Positions 36,123-45,860 are shown, counted from the first letter of the stretch. The stretch is DNA of 64,000 bases from Brevibacterium sp. UMB1308A (GCF_030230605.1 NZ_JASPDO010000003.1:62001-126000), one strand, 5' to 3'. Numbers and translations are program-made. The notes: generated from the sequence alone by a model not told the origin.

Positions 36123-37715
36123 TTATGTCACAACTAAGGGTTCGAGTGTGAGGTTGGGGTGTTCACGCTCAACTCCTTGGAGCCTCCACCTGTCAGAAAA
36201 CAGGGCCAACAGTGTGCCGTCGGAGCGTTGCAAGACTTCGACGCTACGTTCCCGGGCAAGGGTTGGGATGTCTTCTTGGACAGTTCGACGTGCGATTGTG
36301 TACGCCAGACGTTCAAGCGTGCACGGGGCGTTAAATTCGTTTTGCATGCGATCTTCTGCAACTTCGAACTGCATAGGCCCCACCGCACCCAGAACTGGTG
36401 CTTGATCACCGCGCAGGTCAGAACGCAAAACCTGGATGACACCTTCGTGGTCCAGTTGCTCAATTCCTCGCCTGAACTGTTTGTACTTCGAGGAGTCCTT
36501 GGCGCGAATCACCATGAAGTGTTCGGGTGAGAACGACGGAATGGGCGGAAAAGAAACTGGTTCGTCGAGGTACAGCGAATCCCCTACTCGCAGGGCTGAT
36601 GCGTTGACCAGACCCACCACGTCTCCGGGAAAAGCCGTGTCGATGACTTCTCGGTCGCGCCCAAAAACCTGCTGAGCATATTTAGTGGCAAAAGGTTTTC
36701 CGGTGGCAGCGTGCGTAACCACCATGCCACGTTCAAATACTCCCGAACACACGCGCACGTACGCTAAGCGGTCGCGGTGGTTAGAGTCCATGCCTGCTTG
36801 CACTTTGAACACGAAACCAGAAAACGGCGCGTCCACTTCTCGCGGGTTTCCGTCCACATCAATCCGCGCATGTGCCGGTGGGGCGATGTCGACCAGCGTG
36901 TCCAGGATCTTGTGCACGCCAAAGTTCAGAACCGCTGATGCGAACATGACAGGGGTGGTGCGTCCAGCCAGGAACGATTCTTCGTCGTAGTTTTGGTCTT
37001 CGAGTTCCAAGAGGTCTGATTCGTCCACCGCATTCGTCCACGCGTCACCTTCGAGCTCTTCGGCGGCCTCGGCGTCCATCGTTTCTTCACCGGCGATGGT
37101 GGCTCCACCGTCCGTGCGCGTGAACTTGGTGTACGTACCGTCTTCCCGGTTGAGAACACCTCGGAAATCACCGGACTGACCCACCGGCCATGTCAGTGGC
37201 GTGGGCACCATGCCGGTGCGTTGCACAATTTCATCCATGAGTTCGAGCGCGTCAATACCGGGCCGGTCCCACTTGTTGATCACGGTGATGATGGGAATTT
37301 CGCGGTGCTTACACACGTCAAAGAGCTTCATGGTCTGGGTTTCTAGCCCTTTAGCCGCATCGACAAGCATGATGGTGAGGTCGACCGAGGACAGTACACG
37401 GTACGTGTCCTCAGAAAAATCCGCGTGACCAGGGGTGTCGATGAGGTTGATGACGGTGTCGCGGTACTCGAATTGGAGTGCTGCTGAGGAAATCGAGATT
37501 CCGCGGTCCTGCTCCATTTTCATCCAGTCGGACACGGTCGACCGTCGCCCAGCCTTGCCATGTGTTGCACCCGCCTGCCCAATGACGCGGGCGTGAAGGG
37601 CCAGAGCTTCTGTCAGCGTCGATTTACCGGCGTCCGGGTGCGAAATCACCGCAAATGTGCGACGTCGCTGGGCCTGCGTGCGAATCTCTTTAGGGCTGAA
37701 GTCTGTTGGAGTCAC
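36123..37715 (-). CDS. prfC: Peptide chain release factor 3
   Basis: RF3 is a GTPase that removes RF1/RF2 from the ribosome after termination. The 530-residue protein has the G1 loop SHPDAGKSTLTE (about 25), G2/G3 with RGISISSAALQF and DTPGHADFSEDTYR, and the G4 motif NKWDR near 145. The domain II/III block SPEHFMVIRAKDSSKYKQFRRGIEQLDHEG distinguishes RF3 from elongation factor G. The start is GTG, and a TAGAAT box lies six bases upstream, so the mRNA is leaderless. Actinobacteria vary in carrying prfC; here it is complete. Confidence 0.95.
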   Translation of the reverse strand: MTPTDFSPKEIRTQAQRRRTFAVISHPDAGKSTLTEALALHARVIGQAGATHGKAGRRSTVSDWMKMEQDRGISISSAALQFEYRDTVINLIDTPGHADFSEDTYRVLSSVDLTIMLVDAAKGLETQTMKLFDVCKHREIPIITVINKWDRPGIDALELMDEIVQRTGMVPTPLTWPVGQSGDFRGVLNREDGTYTKFTRTDGGATIAGEETMDAEAAEELEGDAWTNAVDESDLLELEDQNYDEESFLAGRTTPVMFASAVLNFGVHKILDTLVDIAPPAHARIDVDGNPREVDAPFSGFVFKVQAGMDSNHRDRLAYVRVCSGVFERGMVVTHAATGKPFATKYAQQVFGRDREVIDTAFPGDVVGLVNASALRVGDSLYLDEPVSFPPIPSFSPEHFMVIRAKDSSKYKQFRRGIEQLDHEGVIQVLRSDLRGDQAPVLGAVGPMQFEVAEDRMQNEFNAPCTLERLAYTIARRTVQEDIPTLARERSVEVLQRSDGTLLALFSDRWRLQGVEREHPNLTLEPLVVT

Positions 37716-37721
37716 CGCACC

Positions 37722-37727
37722 ATTCTA
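37722..37727 (-). promoter_or_regulatory. -10 hexamer, leaderless prfC promoter
   Basis: TAGAAT on the minus strand, six bases (GGTGCG), then the GTG at 37715. Confidence 0.6.
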
Positions 37728-37761
37728 TGTGTGCCCATGTGTCTCCCGTACAGTGGAGGGC

Positions 37762-38109
37762 GTGGAAGAGTTCTCCAAGGTTCGAGTCGACCCGCACCGC
37801 AACCGCCTGTGGCCCGTTGTGGTTGCTGCGATTGTCTGTATTCCTCTCTTGGTTCTGTCTGTGCGTTTCTCCCTGTTGGCGGCGGACTTTATGAAACCCA
37901 TGGTGGAACTGGGAGTTGACTTCCCGGTGCTGGCGTTCATGTTTTTCTTGTCTTCTGCAGCGTGGTTGGCAATCGCTACTGTGTTGATTGCGCTTTGGGT
38001 CGCTCTTGTTCGCAAGACGTTCAAGTGGCGCGTCATCTGGTGTGTTGTTGCGGTCGTCGCGGCTGGTCTTTTACCTTTAAGCTGGGTGTTCTCGGGCGCA
38101 CTGTTTTAG
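37762..38109 (+). CDS. Small three-helix membrane protein
   Basis: This is a 115-residue protein with hydrophobic segments near residues 13-32, 45-72 and 84-105, separated by a basic loop VRKTFKWR. I place the start at GTG 37762; a TACAGT hexamer ends seven bases upstream, and an alternative GTG lies nine bases earlier. It is divergent from prfC, and its last 33 bases overlap the 3' end of hrpA on the opposite strand. I do not recognise a family. Its length and topology are compatible with a real small membrane protein, but the evidence is moderate. Confidence 0.6.
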   Translation: MEEFSKVRVDPHRNRLWPVVVAAIVCIPLLVLSVRFSLLAADFMKPMVELGVDFPVLAFMFFLSSAAWLAIATVLIALWVALVRKTFKWRVIWCVVAVVAAGLLPLSWVFSGALF

Positions 38110-41100
38110 CGCTTTGAGGATCCGCTGTTCGGATACCGGGTGCGCGGCTTGGACCTGCGGAGCCCACAGCGAGATCCGGAGTTCTTCCACATCAAACACC
38201 ACGTCTTGCCACGCCGGTGGCAATAGACCCACGGTTTCGGGCGTGAACGCCGGGGCACGTTGTGTGATTGCGCTTTGCACTGTGTGAATCCGGTCCATGA
38301 ATTGGCGGTCGCGGGCGGGTTGTTGCCCCATTTTTTCTGTGCGAATCCGGGCGGCTTCCAGATACGCGGGGTATCGGGGAAGGAATCTGGGGTGAACGTG
38401 GGCAACCCAGCCGGGGTGGGTGAGCGTTTCCACGTGTTCTTTCACATCGGTGAGCCCGGTCAGAATTTCCAGTGACGAAGATTTACTGATGAGCTTGAAG
38501 ACGGCCTGCGCCACAGTGAGTGTCTTCACAGTGTGGGCAAGCGTTTTTTCTAGCGCGCTAAGAATCTGCTCGTTAACCGCACGTTCGCACGCCGAGTACG
38601 CCTCGCGATCGCGCACGGGTTCATGTTGAACCACAATGCCATGGACCGCACTATAAACGCAGTCGCTCACAATGTCGTTCGGTTGCCCCGCCAGCACCAG
38701 TTTGTCTGCGTGTGCCAGCCCACCCACCACATAGGCGCGCGCTTCTGCACAGTTACGCGCAATCAGCCGGGCAACACCTCGGTCGTGGATGAGCCGGGCG
38801 CGCCCAGCATCTTCCACTTCCTCCAGGTCCACGTGCCCTCCCCGGTCTATCAGGGTGCTGCCCGCCGGCAGGCTGTCCCAGCGCCACTTCGTCACGCCGG
38901 TGACGGGGGTAAACGCCGAGGTCGCCCCCGCTGTCCGTGGTTGCTCGCCTGCCCGGGTTGCGGGTTCAGTGCGTGGTGTGGGGGCCGAGCTCTTCGATTC
39001 GGCGCGGGCCTTGAGGAACTCCGCTAGTTGGCTAGGTTTTTTGCGGGATTGGTGGACGATGATGCGCATCCGCAAGTGTGGTGGGATGCGTTCGGTGTCG
39101 AAGTCGTGGGCGTGGACGTCGATGGGCATGAGGTCGGTGAGTTCCCCACCTCCTGCCCGTGCGGTGAGTGCCTGCGCTACCGCGTCTTCAAGTGTGCCCT
39201 CATAGGGTTCGAGCTGTTGATTGAGCTCACGTGCAACATTGGGCGCGGGAACAAAGTATTTGCGCTTTGCTTTAGGGAGCGCACGAATGAGCGCGGTGAT
39301 GAGTTCTAAGCGCAGTCCGGGCACTTGCCACGTGAACTGTGCTGGGTCGGCGTGGGTGGCCTGCTGTTCGTTGAGGTGGATCGTGACACCGTCGCTGTCA
39401 GCACCTGGGTCATATGTGTAGCGCAGCTTGGCGTTAGGTTTGACGTTCTCGGGTAATCCGCGCAGTTTCCATTCGAGCGGGAAGGCTGCTGCCGCGGTTT
39501 CACGCGCTTCATCAGTGTTCCCGGCTACCAGTGCATCCGGGTCGATGTTGAGGGCAACAGGGTTGGCTTGGCGGGCTTTTTTCCACCACGCGTTAAAGGA
39601 CGGTGCAGACGTCACTTTTGCAGGCAAGGCTTGGTCGTAGAACTCGAAGAGAAGTTCATCATCTGCCCGTAGCCGGTTGTCGCGCATGCGGTCGGCCAGT
39701 TGGTGAGCAGTACGGAGCGCTTTTTCGTTGTGGCGCACGAACGCGTGATCTTCGTTCCATTCCCCGTCAATGAGGGCGTGGCGAATAAACATGTCACGGG
39801 CTTCCGCCGGGTTGATACGCGCGTACCCAACCCGGGTGTCCGAGGTCAGCGCGACTCCGTACAGGCTCGTGTGGTCGTACACGAACGCTTGCCCTTTTTT
39901 GGTGGACCAGTGCGGTTCGGAGTACTGGTGACGAATGAGAGGACCCGCGGCTTTGATCACCCAGTCAGGGTCGATTTTCGCCACGGTGCGCGCCCACAAG
40001 CGTGAGGTCTCAACGAGTTCGGCAGCTACCACCAGGTCCGGTTTAGTCTTAAACAGCCCAGAACCAGGGAAGATCCTAAACCGGGTTCCGCGAGCGCCCA
40101 AGTAGTCGGGTGAGTTATGGGTTTTGGCCCCGATCGAGGACAGCAGCCCAGTCAAAAGGGCCGTGTGAATCGCTGGGTCCTGGTCCCCTGCCCCTAATCC
40201 CCCACCGGGCTTCTCAATGGGGTGGCCCGCAGACTTGAGCATGGTGCACAGCTGGGTGACCAAGTCCATCCATTCGCGGACTCGCACGAAGTTAATGAAT
40301 TCGTCCTTGCACAGTTTGCGCAGCTTAGAGGTCGAAAGCTTCTGGGACTGTTCGTGCACGTAGTTCCACAGCGCGATGTAACTCATGAAGTCGGATGCGG
40401 GGCGGGCAAACCGGGCGTGTTTTTCATCCGCTTGCGCTCGCATCTCAGTTGGGCGTTCGCGTGGGTCCTGTAGGGAGAGCGCTGCCACGATGACAACGAC
40501 CTCGGCGGCAACCCCGTATTCCACGCCGGCCATCACAATGCGTGCCATGCGCGGGTCAATGGGGAGCGCACCCAGAGCGCGGCCCAACTTAGTCAGGCGC
40601 AACCGCCCGTTTTCTTTTCGAATCGCGCCCAGTTCGGAAAGCAACGCGGCACCTGAGCGCACGGCGGCGGAGTCCGGTGGGGTGAGGAACGGGAAGGAAA
40701 GGATGTCATTTTCGTTTTGCACCAGCCCCAGCGTGAGCATTTGGAGGACCACGCTGGCCAAGTGAGTGCGGAGGATTTCCGGGTCGGTGTATTCCGGGCG
40801 GGTGTTGAAGTCTTCTTCGCTGTAGAGGCGAATACAGATTCCAGGGCTGGTACGCCCGGCGCGCCCGGCGCGCTGACGGGCCGAGGCTTGCGAAATGCGC
40901 TCGATGGGCAGGCGTTGGACTTTTGTGCGGTTGGAGTACCGCGAGATGCGCGCCGTTCCCGCGTCGATCACGTATTTGATTCCAGGCACCGTGAGCGAGG
41001 TTTCTGCCACGTTGGTGGCAAGGACTACGCGCGTGGAGCTGTGGGCGGCGAAAACGCGTTGTTGTTCGGCTGCTGAGAGACGCCCAAATAGTGGCACAAT

Positions 41101-42018
41101 CTCCCACTGGCTGTACCGCGCGCCTTTTTTGCGTAGGTGGCTGCTGAGGGCGTCGGCGGTGTCTCGGATTTCGCGTTCACCGGATAAGAACACCAGGATG
41201 TCACCGGGTTCTTCGCGGGAAAGTTCGTCAACGGCGTCGAGGATTCCGTCGGTTTGGTCGGCTGTTCCCGTGTCGTACGTGCCGTCGGTGCCGGGGCCGT
41301 CGGTGTCATCGTCGCTTCCGGCGCCTTCGAGTGGCCGGTACCGCATTTCCACCGGGTAGGTGCGGCCGGACACGCTCACAATGGGGGCGTTCGCAAAGTG
41401 TTGAGAAAAGGATTCGGGGTCAATCGTGGCCGAGGTGATAATCACCTTGAGATCGGGGCGTTTGGGTAACAGCCGGGCCAGGAACCCTAGAAGGAAGTCG
41501 ATGTTGAGGCTACGTTCGTGGGCTTCGTCGATAATGATGACGTCATAGGCGCGCAGGTATTTGTCGTGTTGGAGTTCCGCGAGCAGGATCCCGTCGGTCA
41601 TGACTTTGACCCGGGTGGAGTCGTCCGTGTGGGCGGTGAACCGCACCTGATAGCCCACGCCTTCACCTAGTTCAACCCCGGTTTCTTCCGCGATCCTAGT
41701 GGCCACAGACCGGGCGGCGATTCGGCGTGGCTGAGTGTGACCAATCATGCCGTTGATCCCATACCCCAGCTCCATGCACAGTTTGGGCAACTGGGTGGTC
41801 TTCCCGGAGCCGGTCTCACCTGCCACCACGATCACTTGGTGGTCTTTGAGCGCTTGGGCGATTTCACCTCGGGCAGCACTGACGGGCAGTTCTTCCGGGT
41901 AGTGGAATATAGGGTCAACGGCTTTGCGCGCTTCGATTCGCTTGTGCGTCAAAGCGTGGTTGTTGTGCGCGTGTGCTTTTCCTCGTCGCCTACCGCGACG
42001 CTTCCCCGGTGAGTTCAT
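38077..42018 (-). CDS. hrpA: ATP-dependent RNA helicase HrpA
   Basis: This 1313-residue DEAH-box helicase has the size and architecture of HrpA. Motif I is GETGSGKTTQ (about 66), motif II DEAHERS (about 165), motif III SAT, and motif VI QRAGRAGR (about 390). Helicase-associated and OB-like domains follow, then a long C-terminal DUF3418 region with the family features LPAKVTSAPSFNAWWKKAR and YPAYLEAARIR. In E. coli, HrpA processes fimbrial mRNA and helps rescue collided ribosomes; the actinobacterial role is inferred. A basic low-complexity start (GKRRGRRRGKAHAHNNH) precedes the helicase core. No neighbour forms an operon with it. Confidence 0.95.
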   Translation of the reverse strand: MNSPGKRRGRRRGKAHAHNNHALTHKRIEARKAVDPIFHYPEELPVSAARGEIAQALKDHQVIVVAGETGSGKTTQLPKLCMELGYGINGMIGHTQPRRIAARSVATRIAEETGVELGEGVGYQVRFTAHTDDSTRVKVMTDGILLAELQHDKYLRAYDVIIIDEAHERSLNIDFLLGFLARLLPKRPDLKVIITSATIDPESFSQHFANAPIVSVSGRTYPVEMRYRPLEGAGSDDDTDGPGTDGTYDTGTADQTDGILDAVDELSREEPGDILVFLSGEREIRDTADALSSHLRKKGARYSQWEIVPLFGRLSAAEQQRVFAAHSSTRVVLATNVAETSLTVPGIKYVIDAGTARISRYSNRTKVQRLPIERISQASARQRAGRAGRTSPGICIRLYSEEDFNTRPEYTDPEILRTHLASVVLQMLTLGLVQNENDILSFPFLTPPDSAAVRSGAALLSELGAIRKENGRLRLTKLGRALGALPIDPRMARIVMAGVEYGVAAEVVVIVAALSLQDPRERPTEMRAQADEKHARFARPASDFMSYIALWNYVHEQSQKLSTSKLRKLCKDEFINFVRVREWMDLVTQLCTMLKSAGHPIEKPGGGLGAGDQDPAIHTALLTGLLSSIGAKTHNSPDYLGARGTRFRIFPGSGLFKTKPDLVVAAELVETSRLWARTVAKIDPDWVIKAAGPLIRHQYSEPHWSTKKGQAFVYDHTSLYGVALTSDTRVGYARINPAEARDMFIRHALIDGEWNEDHAFVRHNEKALRTAHQLADRMRDNRLRADDELLFEFYDQALPAKVTSAPSFNAWWKKARQANPVALNIDPDALVAGNTDEARETAAAAFPLEWKLRGLPENVKPNAKLRYTYDPGADSDGVTIHLNEQQATHADPAQFTWQVPGLRLELITALIRALPKAKRKYFVPAPNVARELNQQLEPYEGTLEDAVAQALTARAGGGELTDLMPIDVHAHDFDTERIPPHLRMRIIVHQSRKKPSQLAEFLKARAESKSSAPTPRTEPATRAGEQPRTAGATSAFTPVTGVTKWRWDSLPAGSTLIDRGGHVDLEEVEDAGRARLIHDRGVARLIARNCAEARAYVVGGLAHADKLVLAGQPNDIVSDCVYSAVHGIVVQHEPVRDREAYSACERAVNEQILSALEKTLAHTVKTLTVAQAVFKLISKSSSLEILTGLTDVKEHVETLTHPGWVAHVHPRFLPRYPAYLEAARIRTEKMGQQPARDRQFMDRIHTVQSAITQRAPAFTPETVGLLPPAWQDVVFDVEELRISLWAPQVQAAHPVSEQRILKALKQCAREHPA

Positions 42019-42098
42019 TGCGTCTCTAGGCTACCGTGTGGACACGTCAACATCAGACGTGGACTACCCCGTAACCTAGGTTGGCAGGAAGGAGAACG

Positions 42099-43016
42099 AT
42101 GCTGGGAGCACTTGAAGGTTTCGGGGTTATCGGTTGCATTATTTTGGCCGGTTTCCTTTTGGGGCGTTCGGGTGTTCTGGGATCGCAAGGTCAGCAGGTG
42201 CTGGCAAACACCGTGTTTTTTGTGGGAACCCCTGCCCTGATGTTCACCACGATCGCATCCACGCCGGTGTCGCAGGTATTTACTCCGGCATTGTTTGCAA
42301 CGGCCGGGTCGGCCTTGCTCATGGCGGTGGTGATGTTCGTGTTTACCCGCGCCCGAGGTCGTTCTTTGGGAGAAGCGACCGTGGCGGGTTGGTCGGTGTC
42401 GTACGTCAACATTGGAAACTTGGGAATCCCCATCGCCACATATGTGTTGGGCAGTTTGAATGCGATTCCACCGGTTCTTTTGTTCCAAATTATTGTTTTG
42501 GCTCCGATTGGTTTCGCCATTTTGGATGCGACGCGAACTGTGGGGGCCGAATGGTGGCGCCCCATCATTCGAGTGTTCACTAACCCCATTTTGATTGGGT
42601 CTGTCGCGGGGTTGATCGCCTCTGTCACCGGCTTTAAACTGCCAGCTGTTTTGGCTGATCCCATTGCCATGTTGGGTGCCACGTCTGTTCCGCTGACCCT
42701 CATGGCTTTTGGCATTTCGCTCAAGGACGGGTGGACGTTACCTCAGCCTGGCACGCGCACGCAGTTGACTGCGATGACGTTTCTCAAACTTGTCGTTCAC
42801 CCGTTTGTCGCGTGGCTCATTGGTGGCCCGCTCTTGGGGTACTCAGGTGGCGATCTGTTAGCGATTGTGGTGACGTCGGCGCTTCCTACCGCGCAAAACG
42901 TGTACATTAACGCTCTGAAGTACCGGCAGTCCGAGGTGGTGACCCGTGACGTCGTTTTCATCACCACACTGTTGTCAATTCCGGCCGTTGTCATTGTGAC
43001 CGTACTGCTGGCTTGA
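42099..43016 (+). CDS. AEC (auxin efflux carrier) family permease
   Basis: This 305-residue protein has ten predicted membrane segments in the two-times-five layout of the AEC family. The family asparagine-containing motif appears as YVNIGNLGIPIATYVLG (about 110), and the C-terminal half has VTSALPTAQNVYINALKY, with the conserved Ala-Gln-Asn. The start is ATG 42099, preceded by GGAAGGAG. Bacterial members export or import small organic acids such as malate or malonate; the substrate here is unknown. Confidence 0.88.
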   Translation: MLGALEGFGVIGCIILAGFLLGRSGVLGSQGQQVLANTVFFVGTPALMFTTIASTPVSQVFTPALFATAGSALLMAVVMFVFTRARGRSLGEATVAGWSVSYVNIGNLGIPIATYVLGSLNAIPPVLLFQIIVLAPIGFAILDATRTVGAEWWRPIIRVFTNPILIGSVAGLIASVTGFKLPAVLADPIAMLGATSVPLTLMAFGISLKDGWTLPQPGTRTQLTAMTFLKLVVHPFVAWLIGGPLLGYSGGDLLAIVVTSALPTAQNVYINALKYRQSEVVTRDVVFITTLLSIPAVVIVTVLLA

Positions 43017-43084
43017 GCATGTGACGCTGCTCGCCACCGTGGCTTAAAGGTGTGTCGATCCCCCACCGCCCGGGCAAAACCACG

Positions 43085-43090
43085 AACAAT
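43085..43090 (+). promoter_or_regulatory. -10-like hexamer, leaderless DUF1461 promoter
   Basis: AACAAT, six bases (AGGTGT), then the GTG at 43097. The first T of the consensus is missing; positions 2 and 6 are kept. Confidence 0.45.
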
Positions 43091-43096
43091 AGGTGT

Positions 43097-44215
43097 GTGG
43101 CTACTGACAAGAACTCTGACGACCTCGTTTCGCGACGCATGAACGCACAGGACGACGATCCGGAAGCGACCGCGCAGTTCGACGCGTTTCCACGCGAGAG
43201 CACACCGGAGAAACCCAGCATGCTCAGCGATGAAGAGTGGGCGCTCCTTTCCGACGGGCCCGGCAAAAAGTCCTCGGAAACCACGGACACCTCTAAGGTC
43301 GCTTCGAAGGACACCAAGGACACACATGAGTCCGCCCCAACCAGAGAAACTTCGGTCAAACGCCAACACTCCTCGGCACGCCCAGCCGAACGCGATGAAC
43401 CCACCCGAGTCATGCCAGCTCCGGCACCCGCCGGCGGTTCCACGGCTGCGACAACGACCTCGGGAACCGCAGCGTCGACAGCCACCACCTCGGCGGCGAA
43501 ACCCGGCTTGTATCACCGCTTTGGGTTCCTCGATTTCATCGCTACCGCGATCATTGTTGCGTCAATGCCTTTCATGCTTGTAGCGCTTGCAGTCAAGATC
43601 GCGGCAAGTGGCATGTTCTTGCGGTTCGAATACTTCATCAGCCCGTGGTTCCCCAAGGACGAATACGGTTTCCATTCCGATGACCGGCTCCACTACGCGT
43701 CCTATGTGACGGACTATCTGTTCAACGGCGACTCGTCGCGCTATCTGGCAGACGTAGTCTTCCCTGACGGCAAACCGGTCTTCACCGACGGCGAAATTGC
43801 CCACATGGCCGATGTGAAAGGCCTGGTCACGTTGCTCGTATTCATTGCGATCGTGGGCGTGATCCTGTCACTCATTTCCGCAGTGTACTTGGGAAGGAAA
43901 TACGGCCCAGGACTCCACCACGCGCTGCGCTGGTCAGGGATTGTCACACTGGTGCTGTTCGCGGTTTTGACGGTTCTAGCTCTTGTGGGATGGGATCGGT
44001 TCTTCACCGGATTCCACGACATGTTCTTCGCTTCAGGAACCTGGCAGTTCTACTTGGACGATTCGCTCATTCGCCTGTTCCCACCACAGTTCTGGATTGA
44101 CGCGGGAATCTTTGTCGCAGGCTTCGTGGTGCTGATTTCGATTCTGTTCATCGCCTTGAGTCGCATCGGGCACAAGAAGCGCAAACTGGCCCGTGACGCC
44201 GCGAAAAAGGCGTAG
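43097..44215 (+). CDS. DUF1461/TIGR01906-like integral membrane protein
   Basis: This 372-residue protein has a long hydrophilic, Thr/Ser/Ala/Pro-rich N-terminal region (about 1-130) followed by a membrane domain. The membrane domain has segments near 138-165, 240-265, 280-300 and 335-360. The extracellular part between the first two segments holds HYASYVTDYLFNGDSSRYLADVVFPDGKPVFTDGEIAHMADVKGLV, which follows the TIGR01906/DUF1461 pattern (F-x-x-E-x-x-H-M-x-D-V). I start at GTG 43097 because a -10-like box is six bases upstream. The function of the family is unknown. The disordered N-terminus rich in TTTSG and TATTSA repeats is unusual in length. Confidence 0.75.
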   Translation: MATDKNSDDLVSRRMNAQDDDPEATAQFDAFPRESTPEKPSMLSDEEWALLSDGPGKKSSETTDTSKVASKDTKDTHESAPTRETSVKRQHSSARPAERDEPTRVMPAPAPAGGSTAATTTSGTAASTATTSAAKPGLYHRFGFLDFIATAIIVASMPFMLVALAVKIAASGMFLRFEYFISPWFPKDEYGFHSDDRLHYASYVTDYLFNGDSSRYLADVVFPDGKPVFTDGEIAHMADVKGLVTLLVFIAIVGVILSLISAVYLGRKYGPGLHHALRWSGIVTLVLFAVLTVLALVGWDRFFTGFHDMFFASGTWQFYLDDSLIRLFPPQFWIDAGIFVAGFVVLISILFIALSRIGHKKRKLARDAAKKA

Positions 44216-44235
44216 TTTTAGCTAGACCTGACTAC

Positions 44236-44280
44236 ATGCGTAAGGCCCTCAGAGCTTGAAGCTCTGAGGGCCTTACGCAT
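44236..44280. terminator. Perfect 20-bp hairpin between convergent genes
   Basis: The arms ATGCGTAAGGCCCTCAGAGC and GCTCTGAGGGCCTTACGCAT pair without mismatch around a five-base loop (TTGAA). No U-tract flanks it on either strand. Its position between the convergent DUF1461 and PPK2 genes suggests a bidirectional terminator. Confidence 0.75.
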
Positions 44281-44301
44281 CGCGCCTTCGTTGCCTAGGC
44301 C

Positions 44302-45204
44302 TTAGTCACCTACTGCGTCGCGACCACGGATCACGATCTTAGGGTCTGGCGGGTACACCACTGAGGTGTCTTTGTCTTCGTATTCGACAGAGTTGAGGAA
44401 ATAGCGCATAGCGTTGAGGCGGGCACGCTTCTTGTCGTTGGACTTCACCGTAATCCACGGAGCGTGGTCCGTGTCAGTGCGCAAGAACGTCTGTTCTTTC
44501 GCTTCCGTGTAGTCATCCCAACGGCCCAGGGATTCGAGGTCCATGGGTGAGAGTTTCCACTGGCGAACAGGGTCGATCTGACGAATCGCAAAGCGTGTGC
44601 GCTGTTCGTGTTCGGTCACCGAGAACCAGAATTTGGTCAGGTGAATACCGGACTCCACCAGCATCTTTTCAAACAGTGGAGCCTGCACCATGAACTCTTC
44701 GTACTGGCTGTCGGTACAGAAGCCCATTACGCGCTCAACGTTGGCGCGGTTGTACCACGACCGGTCGAACATCACGATTTCGCCACGTGTGGGCAAGTGC
44801 TTGACGTAACGCTGGAAGTACCACTGACCCGATTCCTGTTCAGTGGGCTTGTTAAGTGCAACAACACGAGCTGCACGCGGGTTGAGGTGTTCGGTGAACC
44901 GCTTAATAGTTCCACCCTTACCTGCCGCGTCGCGCCCTTCGAACACCAGAACGTGACGCAGACCGTGGTCTTGGCCGTAGTACTGGAACTTCAAGAGTTC
45001 GATCTGGAGTTTGTACTTCTCCTGTTCGTACTCGGAACGAGTCATGAGCGTGTCATACGGGTAGCCTTCGCGCCACGTTTCAACTGCGCGGCCGCCTGGA
45101 TCAATGAGGTCAGGATCTGGTGTGTGCCCGTTGACCACCGTGTAGCCTTCGGTACGGAGTTTGTCGATGTATTCGCGCAGATTTTCTTTCTGATGTGGGT
45201 GCAT
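44302..45204 (-). CDS. ppk2: Polyphosphate kinase 2
   Basis: PPK2 enzymes transfer phosphate between polyphosphate and nucleotides, making GTP or ATP from polyphosphate or the reverse. The 300-residue protein has the Walker A motif FEGRDAAGKGGTIK (about 90), the lid region FTEHLNPRAARVVALNKPTEQE, and the Walker B-type MFDRSWYNRANVERVMGF (about 148). It ends with the typical RLNAMRYFLNSVEY region. Length fits the single-domain class I form. AAAGGAG precedes the ATG. It lies between a lipoprotein gene and the DUF1461 gene, close to the glycogen operon; ppx is 14 kb away. Confidence 0.93.
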   Translation of the reverse strand: MHPHQKENLREYIDKLRTEGYTVVNGHTPDPDLIDPGGRAVETWREGYPYDTLMTRSEYEQEKYKLQIELLKFQYYGQDHGLRHVLVFEGRDAAGKGGTIKRFTEHLNPRAARVVALNKPTEQESGQWYFQRYVKHLPTRGEIVMFDRSWYNRANVERVMGFCTDSQYEEFMVQAPLFEKMLVESGIHLTKFWFSVTEHEQRTRFAIRQIDPVRQWKLSPMDLESLGRWDDYTEAKEQTFLRTDTDHAPWITVKSNDKKRARLNAMRYFLNSVEYEDKDTSVVYPPDPKIVIRGRDAVGD

Positions 45205-45261
45205 GACTCTCCTTTGCCCTATAACTACAGCCTAGTCGATGAAGTACGCGTGTTTTGTGTG

Positions 45262-45834
45262 CTAGTGAAGGTCTGCCTTCTTAGGCGTCACGGTAAATCC
45301 ATGGTCTTTGTGAGTGCACGACACTCCCCCGTCGTCCGTCACGGTGCACGTGGTGTCGTGGGCGGTGAGTTTGACGCCTGCCGGTAGTTCTTGGCCGCCT
45401 TCGGGGGCGTGTTCTGTTGCCAGGTAGGTGTACGTGGGATTGGACGTGGCTTGGAATTTCGCTGCCTTGCCGTAGTCCATCGCGACTGAGTCGGCTTTCT
45501 CTTTCTGCCCGTACGTGTTCTTGAGTTCCGGCACGTCGTCAGGGAGGTTTGAGGAGTTGCAACCCACAAAGGTTTCACCAATTGTGCACGAGTACGAACG
45601 GTCCGCGTTGCTGAAGTAGTACCCGTTTTCTGTTCCCGCAACGGTTCCGCGGTAGGCCTCTGGATCTGCTTCGTCACCGTTCGGTTCAGGGGCTGGGGGT
45701 GCTTCGGTAGCAAGCGGTTTCTTTGCAGGGTTGGGGTTCGAGGGTTGCTCGTCCCCGCCACCGCAGCCTGCGAGCGCAAGGGCCAGGCAGGCCGAGGTGG
45801 CAGCGAGTAAGGCACGGTGAGGTGTGAGTTTCAT
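45262..45834 (-). CDS. Putative lipoprotein, function unknown
   Basis: This 190-residue protein has a lipoprotein signal peptide: a basic N-terminus, a hydrophobic core and the lipobox LAGC with the lipidated cysteine at about 24. A Pro/Asn/Glu-rich linker follows (about 28-60), then a globular part. That part has two short cysteine pairs, YSCTIG/VGCNSS and TTCTVT/VSCTHK, spaced like disulfide-linked beta hairpins. A distant likeness to actinobacterial secreted proteins with F-x-x-P-x-G-x-x-x-C repeats can be seen but is not proof. It lies 26 bases downstream of glgX in the same direction and may be read through from the glycogen operon. Confidence 0.7.
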   Translation of the reverse strand: MKLTPHRALLAATSACLALALAGCGGGDEQPSNPNPAKKPLATEAPPAPEPNGDEADPEAYRGTVAGTENGYYFSNADRSYSCTIGETFVGCNSSNLPDDVPELKNTYGQKEKADSVAMDYGKAAKFQATSNPTYTYLATEHAPEGGQELPAGVKLTAHDTTCTVTDDGGVSCTHKDHGFTVTPKKADLH

Positions 45835-45860
45835 AGTCCTATTTCTTATGGGGATGTTGG

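Noticed and set aside
43320..43510. Thr/Ser/Ala-rich stretch in the DUF1461 protein as a possible repeat array
   Set aside because: The repeats are too irregular at both DNA and protein level; it is ordinary low-complexity sequence.
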